Shown here: positions 1-5,574 of the stretch, one piece after another
Position numbering within the stretch: the first letter of the stretch is position 1
How the letters are laid out: the number at the start of each line of letters is the position of its first letter
Assembly (NCBI GenBank): GCA_947588775.1
Contig: CANPZQ010000090.1
Location: forward strand, 1-7,871
Reading direction: 5' to 3'
DNA: 7,871 bases
Source of the DNA: an uncultured Clostridia bacterium
Lineage (GTDB): Bacteria; Bacillota; Clostridia; Oscillospirales; Ruminococcaceae
Program-made: the position numbers and the translations under genes
The notes under the pieces: generated by a model
Seen by the model: only the letters and a program-made list of their open reading frames with translations
What the model was told of the DNA's origin: nothing
The model's database searches: none

Positions 1-22
1 GGGGGGGGGGGGGGGGGGGGGG
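1..22. other. 22-base poly-G run at window start
   Basis: Twenty-two consecutive G residues open the window. They fall where the other repeat copies carry an interrupted G-rich tract. A homopolymer of this length is unusual in bacterial DNA and sits at the very edge, so it may be an artefact of read ends rather than real sequence. Confidence 0.9.
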
Positions 23-51
23 CGCAGAAAACCAGCCCCATTAGCCGCGCC
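1..51 (-). repeat. Palindromic G4-loop repeat, copy D (partial)
   Basis: Read on the minus strand, 51-35 is GGCGCGGCTAATGGGGC. It matches the left arm of the complete copy at 7701-7717 at 16 of 17 positions. The next bases, TGGTTTTCTGCG (34-23), match that copy's TGGGTTTGTGCG. Then comes a C-rich tract, here 22 uninterrupted C on the minus strand (22-1), where the other copy has CCCACCCGCCCGCCC. The copy is cut by the window edge, so the second arm is not visible. The uninterrupted run may be genuine or a sequencing or assembly artefact at a G-quadruplex-like tract. Confidence 0.7.
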
Positions 52-109
52 GGGCTTACGCAGAAAACCCAACAATTTGCCCCTCTTCGCCTACAGCCCC
101 GTGGAACGG

Positions 110-127
110 CTCCGGCTCATGCCGGAG
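110..127. repeat. Short perfect hairpin
   Basis: CTCCGGC (110-116) and GCCGGAG (121-127) form a 7-bp perfect stem around the loop TCAT. No T-run follows on either strand, so it is not a standard terminator. It lies between two palindromic repeat copies downstream of fumC. Its function is unknown. Confidence 0.5.
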
Positions 128-165
128 AGGCCGCGCGGCTCGCCTGTGCTTTCGTGCAACCGACC

Positions 166-250
166 GGCGCGGCGGAGAAAGCTGTTGCGTCGGCCCCACC
201 CACCCGCCCCCGCACCTTCGCGCACATTCCCCCGCTTTCTCCGCCGCGCC
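166..250 (+). repeat. Palindromic G4-loop repeat, copy A (complete)
   Basis: The arms GGCGCGGCGGAGAAAGC (166-182) and GCTTTCTCCGCCGCGCC (234-250) are perfect 17-bp reverse complements around a 51-nt loop (183-233). The loop carries CCCCACCCACCCGCCCCC at 194-211, whose complement has four G-runs separated by single bases. The complete copy at 7701-7785 has the same stem length, loop length and loop motif. I see no coding content. It lies downstream of fumC. Confidence 0.9.
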
Positions 251-311
251 TAAAAGTCAGAACGCACCCCCACCCCTCTGTCCTCTGTTCTGCCTTCTGC
301 CAATCTTCCCT

Positions 312-1688
312 CTAACAGCACATATCCTCCGGCCTGAACACCCTGTCAAACTCCTCAGGCGTCAAAAACCCGAGCTTCGCGGCGGCCTCGCGCAGAGTTA
401 TATTCTCCCGAAACGCCAGTTTGACGGTTTTCGCGGCGTTTTCGTAGCCGATGGACGGGTTAAGGGCGGCCGCAAGCATCAGCGACTTGTCGACGTTTTC
501 GCGCATCTTCCCGACGTTCGGCTTAATGCCGCTCACGCAGTTTTTGCGGAAGCTCTCCATCACGTCGCCAAGGAGCCTCACCGACTGCAAAAGGTTATAC
601 GCGATGACGGGCAGAAAGACGTTGAGCTGGAAGTTTCCCTGCGAGGCCGCAAAGCCGACCGCCGCGTCGTTGCCCATAACCTGAACCGCGACCATTGTCA
701 CGGCTTCGCACTGGGTCGGGTTGACCTTTCCGGGCATAATCGAGCTTCCCGGTTCGTTTTCGGGAATTGTGATTTCCCCAAGGCCCGTTCTCGGCCCCGA
801 GGCGAGCCACCGCACGTCGTTCGCGATTTTCATGAGGTCGGCGGCGAGTGCCTTAAGCGCGCCGTGTGCGAAAACGGCCTCGTCCTGCGAACTCAAAGAG
901 TGGAATTTATTTGAATCGGTTTTAAAGGCATGTCCCGCCGCCGCCGAAATTTTTTCCGCGACGAGCGTATCGAACCCCTTCGGCGCGTTAAGTCCGGTCC
1001 CGACAGCTGTTCCGCCCAAAGACAGGTTAGAAAGCGTCGCGAGGGAGAGGACTATTTGCTCACGGGAGCGGTCGAGAAGCGATTTCCAGCCGCTTATTTC
1101 CTGCGAAAACATAATCGGCACCGCGTCCTGAAGATGCGTTCTTCCGCATTTCAGAACGCCCTCGTTTTCCCGCTCAAGCCGCTCAAATTCTTCGATAAGC
1201 GCGAGCAGGGCGGGCATAAGCCGCTCCTCTATTTCGCATACTGCTGCGATATGAATCGCGGCGGGGAAGGTGTCGTTTGACGACTGCGACATGTTCACGT
1301 CGTCGTTCGGGTGGAGGATTTTTTTGCCGGAAATAATGTTTCCCCGGTTCGCGATTACTTCGTTCAGGTTCATGTTCGTCTGGGTGCCGGAGCCGGTTTG
1401 CCAGACGGCGAGCGGAAATTCCTCCGAAAGCTTTCCTTCGATTATTTCGTCGCATGCGGCGGAGATTGCCGAAAGCTTTTCTGCAGTCATTTTTTCGGGC
1501 AGAAGCTCGCGGTTTGCCTCGGCGCAGCATTTTTTGAGTATGGCGAAGGCGCGTATAAGCTCGGGCGGCATTTTTTCAACGCCTATTCTGAAGTTTTCAT
1601 AGCTTCGCTCGGTCTGCGCGCCCCAGAGCCTTTCTGCGGGAACCTTTATCTCTCCCATGGAGTCGTGTTCAATGCGGTAGCTGTTCAT
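312..1688 (-). CDS. fumC: Class II fumarate hydratase
   Basis: This 458-aa protein would interconvert fumarate and L-malate in the cytoplasm as an iron-independent homotetramer. The family's conserved regions appear in order: TGSGTQTNMNLNE (98-110), HPNDDVNMSQSSND (126-139), GRTHLQDAVP (182-191, including the active-site His185) and the superfamily signature GSSIMPGKVNP (314-324, with the catalytic serine at 315). The signature continues TQ, as in fumarases; related aspartases usually differ there. Length is normal for FumC. The ATG is preceded by GCGAGG at a suitable distance. It is the last gene of the leftward block, 152 nt beyond the DUF3795 gene, with the hairpin-tiled element in between. 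No convincing promoter of its own was found, so it may depend on readthrough across that element. Class II fumarase is the clear best call. Confidence 0.96.
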   Translation of the reverse strand: MNSYRIEHDSMGEIKVPAERLWGAQTERSYENFRIGVEKMPPELIRAFAILKKCCAEANRELLPEKMTAEKLSAISAACDEIIEGKLSEEFPLAVWQTGSGTQTNMNLNEVIANRGNIISGKKILHPNDDVNMSQSSNDTFPAAIHIAAVCEIEERLMPALLALIEEFERLERENEGVLKCGRTHLQDAVPIMFSQEISGWKSLLDRSREQIVLSLATLSNLSLGGTAVGTGLNAPKGFDTLVAEKISAAAGHAFKTDSNKFHSLSSQDEAVFAHGALKALAADLMKIANDVRWLASGPRTGLGEITIPENEPGSSIMPGKVNPTQCEAVTMVAVQVMGNDAAVGFAASQGNFQLNVFLPVIAYNLLQSVRLLGDVMESFRKNCVSGIKPNVGKMRENVDKSLMLAAALNPSIGYENAAKTVKLAFRENITLREAAAKLGFLTPEEFDRVFRPEDMCC

Positions 1689-1736
1689 CTGTTTACCTCG
1701 CTTTGTTTAATTTATGCCGCCGTTGTCAGCGCGCCC

Positions 1737-1841
1737 GCCCGGGTCAGGGGCGGAGCCCCGCACGCTTCGCGTGCCGCCCGCGCTTCGCGCGGGCGCGCCG
1801 GTCCCTGCGGGACCGGCGGGGGCTTCGCCCCTGACCCGGGC
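1737..1841. repeat. Gapless five-hairpin palindromic element
   Basis: Five hairpins with 3-nt loops follow one another with no spacer: 1747-1759 (5 bp, loop GGA), 1760-1774 (6 bp, TTC), 1775-1795 (9 bp, TTC), 1796-1818 (10 bp, TGC) and 1819-1831 (5 bp, TTC). They are framed by GCCCGGGTCA (1737-1746) and its exact reverse complement TGACCCGGGC (1832-1841). Alternatively 1737-1759 pairs with 1819-1841 as a 23-bp stem with one G.T pair, enclosing the three middle hairpins as a cloverleaf. One edge touches the stop codon of the DUF3795 gene. No T-run follows on either strand. It is probably a dispersed palindromic repeat; I cannot name a known family. Confidence 0.85.
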
Positions 1842-2146
1842 TATACGCAGTCCCCTTCGGCAGCCGCCGTTTCCCCAAGCCATTCCTCCCGCAGTCCCCT
1901 TAAGTGTTCAACTATACCCGGATTCCAATGTATAAGCTGCGGCAGCCTCTTACACGGAAACTTCGGGCAGATCCCGCAAAACCGCACGCCGTGTTCCTTA
2001 ACACAGGCGTGAACCCTGCATCCGCCCGATTCTTCCCATTCCGGAACATGTCCGTCGGCCTCAATGCAGCCGGGGCAGAGCCCGTCCTGCCGCTTTTTGC
2101 AGCCGGCGCAGTCCTCCCCGCAGGCGGTAACCGTTGAAAAATTCAT
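1841..2146 (-). CDS. DUF3795-family cysteine-rich protein
   Basis: This is a 101-aa soluble protein of unknown function with eleven cysteines. Their layout fits DUF3795: C9-x3-C13-x2-C16, C24-P-G-C27, C43, C48, then C57-G-I-C60 and F-P-C65 near the end of the conserved part. Such spacing suggests metal or iron-sulfur binding, but this is inference and no enzyme activity is established. GGAGGT lies 6 nt before the ATG. The gene is 19 nt downstream of the GNAT gene. The TAG stop shares its last base with the edge of the palindromic element at 1737-1841, so the element may have set the present C-terminus; the tail after about residue 90 (TAAAEGDCV) looks unconserved. Confidence 0.85.
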   Translation of the reverse strand: MNFSTVTACGEDCAGCKKRQDGLCPGCIEADGHVPEWEESGGCRVHACVKEHGVRFCGICPKFPCKRLPQLIHWNPGIVEHLRGLREEWLGETAAAEGDCV

Positions 2147-2165
2147 ATTTACACCTCCGCCCTGC

Positions 2166-2699
2166 CTATCTCAGCCTTTTGCAGAGATAAAGGTTAAGCT
2201 CGTCGTCGTTTACGGTTTCGGCATAGTCCGGGCAGGGTGCGTTCCCGTACCATACCCCCGAGCCGTCCGGAATGTATCCTCTTTTTGCATAGAGCCGCTG
2301 CGCCGCGCCGTATGACGACATCAGCCCCACCCCGAGATATACCCTGTCGGCGTATTCAGCGGCGATTTTTTCCGCTTCGTCCATAAGCTTGGAGCCGATT
2401 CCCTTTCTGCGGAATTTTTCAAGCACGTTAAAGTCCGAAATCATCGGCAGCCCCATGCCGCCGAGCGGCCCCGACTTCCCGTCAGGGTATAGCGTCAAAT
2501 ATCCCGCGGGCTCGCCGCAATACTCCGCAACGAGCGGCACCGCGCCCTTTTCCTTTTTGTCGCGAAGGCGGGTTTCAAGCTTCTCCGGGGACGCGTCCCA
2601 GCCTTGGGCAATCTCCTCGCGGACAAATATTTCAACGTCCTCCTCGCGCATTGCGCGTATCACGATTTCGCCCGCGCGGGCGTTTTCTTCAAAAATCAT
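2166..2699 (-). CDS. GNAT-family N-acetyltransferase
   Basis: This 177-aa protein would transfer an acetyl group from acetyl-CoA to an amine. It has the GNAT layout: an N-terminal strand with IVIRAMREEDVE (12-23), a central sheet around VPLVAEYCGEPAGYLTLY (54-71), motif A with strand SDFNVLEKF followed by R97-R-K-G-I-G102 (the R/Q-x-x-G-x-G/A pyrophosphate loop), and the C-terminal AQRLYAKRGY (133-142) typical of the family. The substrate cannot be read from the sequence. The ATG follows the stop of the upstream 105-aa gene by 3 nt, with AAAGG inside that gene's end as ribosome binding site, so the two are probably translationally coupled. Confidence 0.9.
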   Translation of the reverse strand: MIFEENARAGEIVIRAMREEDVEIFVREEIAQGWDASPEKLETRLRDKKEKGAVPLVAEYCGEPAGYLTLYPDGKSGPLGGMGLPMISDFNVLEKFRRKGIGSKLMDEAEKIAAEYADRVYLGVGLMSSYGAAQRLYAKRGYIPDGSGVWYGNAPCPDYAETVNDDELNLYLCKRLR

Positions 2700-2702
2700 T
2701 TT

Positions 2703-3020
2703 TTAAACCTTTCTGTAATAAGAATAGTGCGCGACGACGTACCGCTTTTCGCCGGTATACGCGTCGACGCCGGAAATTTCCACCCCGTTTCCCGAAAGAA
2801 GCTCGGCGACGGTCGCGCCCTTTATTTTGCAGCGGAAAACCTCGTGCGCCTCGCACATTACGACGATAACGTCGTCGAGGACGATAATCCCGCCCTCCCT
2901 GCCGAGCATCTGCTCCATGCCGTTTACGCGTTCGACGGCGTAGATGATATTTTTCCCGTTGAAGCGTTCAAGCTGCTTTTTTGAAAGCGCGTATTTGTCC
3001 TTTTTGCCGAAAAGTCCCAT
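2703..3020 (-). CDS. Conserved hypothetical protein, 105 aa
   Basis: I do not recognise a named family with confidence. The protein starts MGLFGKKDKYALSKKQLERFNGKN, a short charged helix. It then becomes strand-rich: NIIYAVERVNG, GIIVLDDVIVVMC, EVFRCKIKGATVAELLSGNGVEISG and EKRYVVAHYSYYRKV. An all-beta fold, perhaps PH-like, is possible but unproven. There is no signal peptide or membrane segment. AGGAGG lies 4 nt before the ATG and overlaps the TAG stop of the Nudix gene. With a 3-nt gap to the GNAT gene downstream it sits tightly inside the operon. It is a real gene by ribosome binding site and spacing; the function is unknown. Confidence 0.8.
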   Translation of the reverse strand: MGLFGKKDKYALSKKQLERFNGKNIIYAVERVNGMEQMLGREGGIIVLDDVIVVMCEAHEVFRCKIKGATVAELLSGNGVEISGVDAYTGEKRYVVAHYSYYRKV

Positions 3021-3028
3021 TTTTCCTC

Positions 3029-3478
3029 CTATTTAATTACCGCCAGCCATTCGCCGTTCTCTATCACATACTGAAATTCGCTCTTTTCGGAATCGAGCAT
3101 AGTGTCAATCAAAAGCCGGAGGTCGTCGACGGTCCGAACGGTTTCGAGCTCGCCGCGGCTCACCCAGCGCATTTCCCCCTCCTCCGACGAGCGAAGCTCT
3201 CCCCGGTACTCCGTCGCCTCAAATAAAAATACTATGTACCTGTTTTCACCCTTCGGGAACTGTTTTATCCCGCAGAGGCGGGGGTTGAGAATCTCGAGCC
3301 CCGTTTCTTCGAGCATCTCCCGCTTTACCGATTCGACAATCGATTCCCCCGGTTCGGTGTGTCCGCCCGGGAGCGCGTATCCGCGCCATTCGGAGCTTAC
3401 GCGGTTTTGCAAAAGATACTTATCCCCTTTATGTAAAAGACAAAGGTTAGTAAGCTCAACCTGTTCAAAGCGCGCCAT
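3029..3478 (-). CDS. Nudix hydrolase (MutT/8-oxo-dGTPase-like)
   Basis: This 149-aa enzyme would hydrolyse a nucleoside diphosphate linked to another moiety, in the cytoplasm. The Nudix box G-x5-E-x7-R-E-U-x-E-E-x-G-U is complete: G39, E45, R53-E54, E57-E58, G60. It follows the typical YALPGGHTEPGES strand-loop. The size suits a MutT/MTH1-like 8-oxo-dGTP diphosphatase, but the substrate is not proven. I chose the ATG at 3478 because GGGAGG lies 8 nt upstream of it; a start at 3514 would add 12 residues, lacks a comparable site and lies deeper in maf. With the chosen start the gene overlaps the end of maf by 14 nt, which suggests translational coupling of two nucleotide-pool cleaning enzymes. 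Confidence 0.92.
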   Translation of the reverse strand: MARFEQVELTNLCLLHKGDKYLLQNRVSSEWRGYALPGGHTEPGESIVESVKREMLEETGLEILNPRLCGIKQFPKGENRYIVFLFEATEYRGELRSSEEGEMRWVSRGELETVRTVDDLRLLIDTMLDSEKSEFQYVIENGEWLAVIK

Positions 3479-4064
3479 TTTGATTTCCTCCCAGAATTTT
3501 TTCAAACCGTTCAAGCTCCCGCTTCAGCCGCGCTATCGGGAAGCCGATTACGTTATAGTGGTCGCCGCAGATTTTTTCCACGAAAAGCCCGCCCCTGTCC
3601 TGAATCCCGTAGGAGCCGGCCTTGTCGAGCGGCGAGCTTTCGGCGATATAGCCGCGAATCTCCCCGTCGGAAAGCGGGTAAAAAGTAACGTCGGTGTTCT
3701 GAGAAAACGACAGCGTTTTTCCCCGGCACGCAAGGCAAACCCCGCTGACGACGGTATGGGTCCTTCCCGAGAGCGTTTTAAGCATATTAAAAGCGTCGTC
3801 AAGGTCACATGGCTTTCCGAAAATAACCCCGTCGAGGATAACGACGGTGTCGCAGCCGATTACAAGCGCGTCGGGAAATGATTTTGCGACGTCAAGGGCC
3901 TTTTTTGCGGCCAGAATTTCGGGGATATTCTCTGCCGGGACGTCCCGGGGCGGGGTTTCGTCCGCCCCCGAGGGGACGATGTCAAACGCCGGGAAAATAT
4001 AGCTCATCAGCTCGCGCCGGCGCGCGGACTGAGAGGCGAGAATTACTCGTGTACCGTCAAACAT
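3465..4064 (-). CDS. maf: Maf-family nucleotide pyrophosphatase (dTTP/UTP type)
   Basis: This 199-aa Maf protein would hydrolyse nucleoside triphosphates, including modified ones, to the monophosphate and pyrophosphate. Visible motifs: LASQSARRREL (9-19), K54/K55 of the second conserved region, the acidic GCDTVV (70-75), FGKP (82-85), LSGRTHTVVSGV (98-109) and DKAGSYGIQ (147-155). The Q at 155 after GSYGI fits the YhdE-type dTTP/UTP pyrophosphatases. Length is normal. It is the first gene of the leftward operon, about 50 nt from its likely transcription start. The ribosome binding site AAAGGA lies 11 nt from the ATG, slightly far, so translation may be modest. Maf proteins have also been linked to septum formation, and the in-vivo role is unsettled. 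Confidence 0.93.
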   Translation of the reverse strand: MFDGTRVILASQSARRRELMSYIFPAFDIVPSGADETPPRDVPAENIPEILAAKKALDVAKSFPDALVIGCDTVVILDGVIFGKPCDLDDAFNMLKTLSGRTHTVVSGVCLACRGKTLSFSQNTDVTFYPLSDGEIRGYIAESSPLDKAGSYGIQDRGGLFVEKICGDHYNVIGFPIARLKRELERFEKILGGNQNGAL

Positions 4065-4095
4065 ATCGGGCGAAGTCCTTTCTTCGGTCAGGTGG

Positions 4096-4116
4096 CGGGA
4101 AGGCCATAGCTTCCCG
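4096..4116 (-). other. Hairpin at the 5' end of the maf operon transcript
   Basis: CGGGAAG (4096-4102) and CTTCCCG (4110-4116) form a 7-bp perfect stem with a 7-nt loop. From the -10 box at 4122-4127 the expected leftward start is near 4115, so the mRNA would begin almost exactly with this stem. It could stabilise the transcript, or be a repressor site just downstream of the promoter. Confidence 0.5.
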
Positions 4117-4121
4117 AATTT

Positions 4122-4150
4122 ATTATAGCATACTTTTTCGGGAAAATCAA
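4122..4150 (-). promoter_or_regulatory. Sigma-A promoter of the maf operon
   Basis: On the minus strand TTGATT (4150-4145) and a perfect TATAAT (4127-4122) are separated by 17 nt. It reads toward maf. The five-gene run and possibly fumC depend on it, because no clear internal promoter was found. Confidence 0.88.
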
Positions 4151-4151
4151 C

Positions 4152-4180
4152 TTGACTAACGCCGAAAAACGCACTATAAT
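4152..4180 (+). promoter_or_regulatory. Sigma-A promoter of the permease-deaminase unit
   Basis: TTGACT (4152-4157) and a perfect TATAAT (4175-4180) are spaced by 17 nt. It is followed by AAAGGA and the permease ATG at 4209, giving a short leader of about 20 nt. Its -35 box is one base away from the -35 box of the opposing promoter. Confidence 0.9.
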
Positions 4181-4208
4181 ATAATCACGCGGAAGAAAGG
4201 AAAATTTT

Positions 4209-5078
4209 ATGGAACTTATTTGGGAAGTGTTCACCGAAACCCTTTTGGATACGCTGAAAATGCTGCCGTTTCTGTTCGGGGTTTATCTTCTTATTGAATA
4301 TTTCGAGCACAAGGCCTCGGACGGCTTGCCGAGAGCCTTAAGAAAGATGGGCGCGTTCGGCCCGATAGGCGGAGCCGCGCTCGGGTGTCTGCCGCAGTGC
4401 GGGTTCTCCGTCGCGGCGTCAAACCTCTATTCGGGGCGGCTCATATCCTTGGGAACGCTGATTGCTGTATTTATCGCGACCTCCGACGAGGCGGTGCCGA
4501 TTCTTCTGTCCGACCCCGGGAGCGCGCCGAAAGTCTTCCCGCTTATAGTTGTAAAGCTTGTTATGGCAATCGGCGCGGGGATTATAACCGACATAGTTAT
4601 AAAGCTCGTCAGGCTTCGCCGCAACACTCAGGAGGAGCCATACCGCGATTTATGCGAGAACTGCGGCTGCGAGGAGCACGGGATTTTCCGCTCGGCACTT
4701 GTTCACACCGTTAAAATAACCGCCTTCGTCTTTGTGGTATCGTTCGCGATGGGAATAGCCATCGGGCTTCTCGGCGAGGAAACCCTCGACAGGATTTTGC
4801 TGACCGACAGCCCCGTACAGCCGCTTGTAACGGCGTTAATCGGGCTTATACCGAACTGCGCGGCGTCGGTGGTGCTTACGAATCTGTACGTCGCGGGGAG
4901 CCTCAGCTTCGGCTCGGTAATCGCGGGTCTTTCGACGGGCGCGGGAATGGGGCTCGCGGTTTTGTTCCGCACGAACCGGAACATGAAGGAAAATTTCGTG
5001 ATTTTGTCGCTTCTCTACCTCTGCGGGGCGTTCGGCGGGACCGCGCTCAATATCCTTGCGGGAATAGCGGGGGCGTGA
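4209..5078 (+). CDS. ArsP_2/DUF2899-type putative metal(loid) permease
   Basis: This 289-aa inner-membrane protein resembles the DUF2899/ArsP_2 family, annotated as putative heavy-metal or arsenic exporters or manganese transporters; the true substrate is not settled. It has about eight obvious hydrophobic segments in two halves. Each half carries the same motif: G-x-x-P62-Q-C64-x-x-S67-x4-N72-L-Y and G-x-x-P215-N-C217-x-x-S220-x4-N225-L-Y, followed by G-x-x-S-x-G-x-x-I-A, which indicates an internal duplication. Between the halves a charged loop holds C149-x2-C152-x-C154 and H157, a likely metal-binding site. AAAGG lies 8 nt before the ATG. The deaminase gene starts 4 nt after its stop. A small-molecule rather than metal substrate cannot be excluded. 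Confidence 0.82.
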   Translation: MELIWEVFTETLLDTLKMLPFLFGVYLLIEYFEHKASDGLPRALRKMGAFGPIGGAALGCLPQCGFSVAASNLYSGRLISLGTLIAVFIATSDEAVPILLSDPGSAPKVFPLIVVKLVMAIGAGIITDIVIKLVRLRRNTQEEPYRDLCENCGCEEHGIFRSALVHTVKITAFVFVVSFAMGIAIGLLGEETLDRILLTDSPVQPLVTALIGLIPNCAASVVLTNLYVAGSLSFGSVIAGLSTGAGMGLAVLFRTNRNMKENFVILSLLYLCGAFGGTALNILAGIAGA

Positions 5079-5082
5079 GGCC

Positions 5083-5493
5083 GTGGAAAGATATGAACTC
5101 AGCGGCGGCGACCGGGAGCTTATCGGAGCCGCGCTTAAAGTCCTGAAGGAAAATTTCGACGACGGGGTATATAACCACACTGTCGGGTGCGCCGTGCGCT
5201 GCAAAAACGGAAATATCTACAGCGGCGTAAACTGCGACGGAATTCACGGCTCCTGCGCGGAGTATATAACCGTCGGAATCGCAATATCGGCGGGGGAGAG
5301 GGAATTCGACACAATCGTCGCCGTCCACGAAAAGCACCTCAACTGCGTGATTCCGCCCTGCGGCAACTGCAGGCAGATGCTCTTTGAATACTGCCCCGAC
5401 ATAAAGGTGATAGTAAACGATGAAAGCGGAAAGCTTATAAAGGTTAAGGCGAGGGATTTGCTCCCGTTTGCGTGGGAACCTGTGATATGCTGA
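5083..5493 (+). CDS. Cytidine deaminase-like protein, blasticidin-S-deaminase type
   Basis: This 136-aa zinc hydrolase of the cytidine deaminase superfamily would hydrolytically remove an amino group from a cytosine-type base. The zinc and catalytic motifs are intact: C58-A-E60 with E60 as proton shuttle, and P-P-C93-G-N-C96-R-Q. SCAEYITVGIAISAG, the spacing to the second motif and the C-terminal ARDLLPFAWEP look more like blasticidin S deaminases than classical Cdd, but the natural substrate may be cytidine or another nucleoside. The start is GTG, 4 nt after the permease stop, with G-rich sequence upstream but no ideal Shine-Dalgarno, so it probably relies on coupling. No other in-frame start fits. 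It shares the promoter of the permease and ends 22 nt before a strong terminator. Confidence 0.85.
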   Translation: MERYELSGGDRELIGAALKVLKENFDDGVYNHTVGCAVRCKNGNIYSGVNCDGIHGSCAEYITVGIAISAGEREFDTIVAVHEKHLNCVIPPCGNCRQMLFEYCPDIKVIVNDESGKLIKVKARDLLPFAWEPVIC

Positions 5494-5515
5494 ATTTTCG
5501 GTCATAATATTTTCG

Positions 5516-5540
5516 GCGGGCCTTCGGGCCTGCTTTTTTT
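5516..5540 (+). terminator. Intrinsic terminator with UUCG tetraloop
   Basis: GCGGGCC (5516-5522), loop TTCG, GGCCTGC (5527-5533) form a 7-bp stem with one G.U pair closed by a C(UUCG)G tetraloop. Seven T residues follow (5534-5540). It ends the permease-deaminase transcript. Confidence 0.92.
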
Positions 5541-5558
5541 GTATCCGGGGAGGGCGCG

Positions 5559-5574
5559 ATTTTCACGCGAAAAT
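5559..5574. promoter_or_regulatory. Palindrome upstream of spoIIQ, possible operator
   Basis: ATTTTC (5559-5564) and GAAAAT (5569-5574) are perfect inverted repeats around ACGC. They directly abut the proposed -35 box at 5575. This could be a binding site for a dimeric regulator; there is no T-run, so it is not a terminator. Confidence 0.35.

Larger units (their letters stand above)
1..311. other. Gene-free left end, repeat-rich
   Basis: No credible coding region lies here. It holds a 22-base G run (1-22), a partial palindromic repeat copy (1-51), an 11-bp direct repeat CGCAGAAAACC (23-33 and 59-69), a short hairpin (110-127), a 10-bp perfect palindrome GCCGCGCGGC (130-139) and a full palindromic repeat copy (166-250). 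Positions 255-310 are pyrimidine-rich on the + strand. This is the stretch downstream of fumC, yet I see no stem followed by a T-run in the leftward direction, so no standard intrinsic terminator for fumC can be named. Confidence 0.8.

Noticed and set aside
166..250. CRISPR array or tandem repeat
   Set aside because: Only isolated palindromic copies exist, without regular direct repeats and spacers and without cas genes.
312..1688. Aspartase or argininosuccinate lyase instead of fumarase
   Set aside because: The signature GSSIMPGKVNP is followed by TQCEA and the upstream TGSGTQTNMNLNE and HPNDDVN blocks match class II fumarase; argininosuccinate lyases differ in all three.
1700..1729. Separate fumC promoter (CTGACA at 1729-1724 on the minus strand)
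   Set aside because: No acceptable -10 box lies 16-18 nt downstream; the AT-rich CATAAATT is too close.
1311..2012. A 233-codon rightward open frame
   Set aside because: It runs antisense through fumC, the hairpin element and the DUF3795 gene, has low-complexity A/G/P/R-rich translation over the palindromes, and has no ribosome binding site or family resemblance.
3029..3514. Longer Nudix start at 3514
   Set aside because: No good ribosome binding site, deeper overlap with maf, and the extra residues precede the normal family start. GGGAGG 8 nt before 3478 decides the shorter start.
3102..3881. A 259-codon rightward open frame
   Set aside because: It is antisense to the Nudix and maf genes, both of which have full catalytic motifs; its translation is serine/arginine-rich and unrecognisable.
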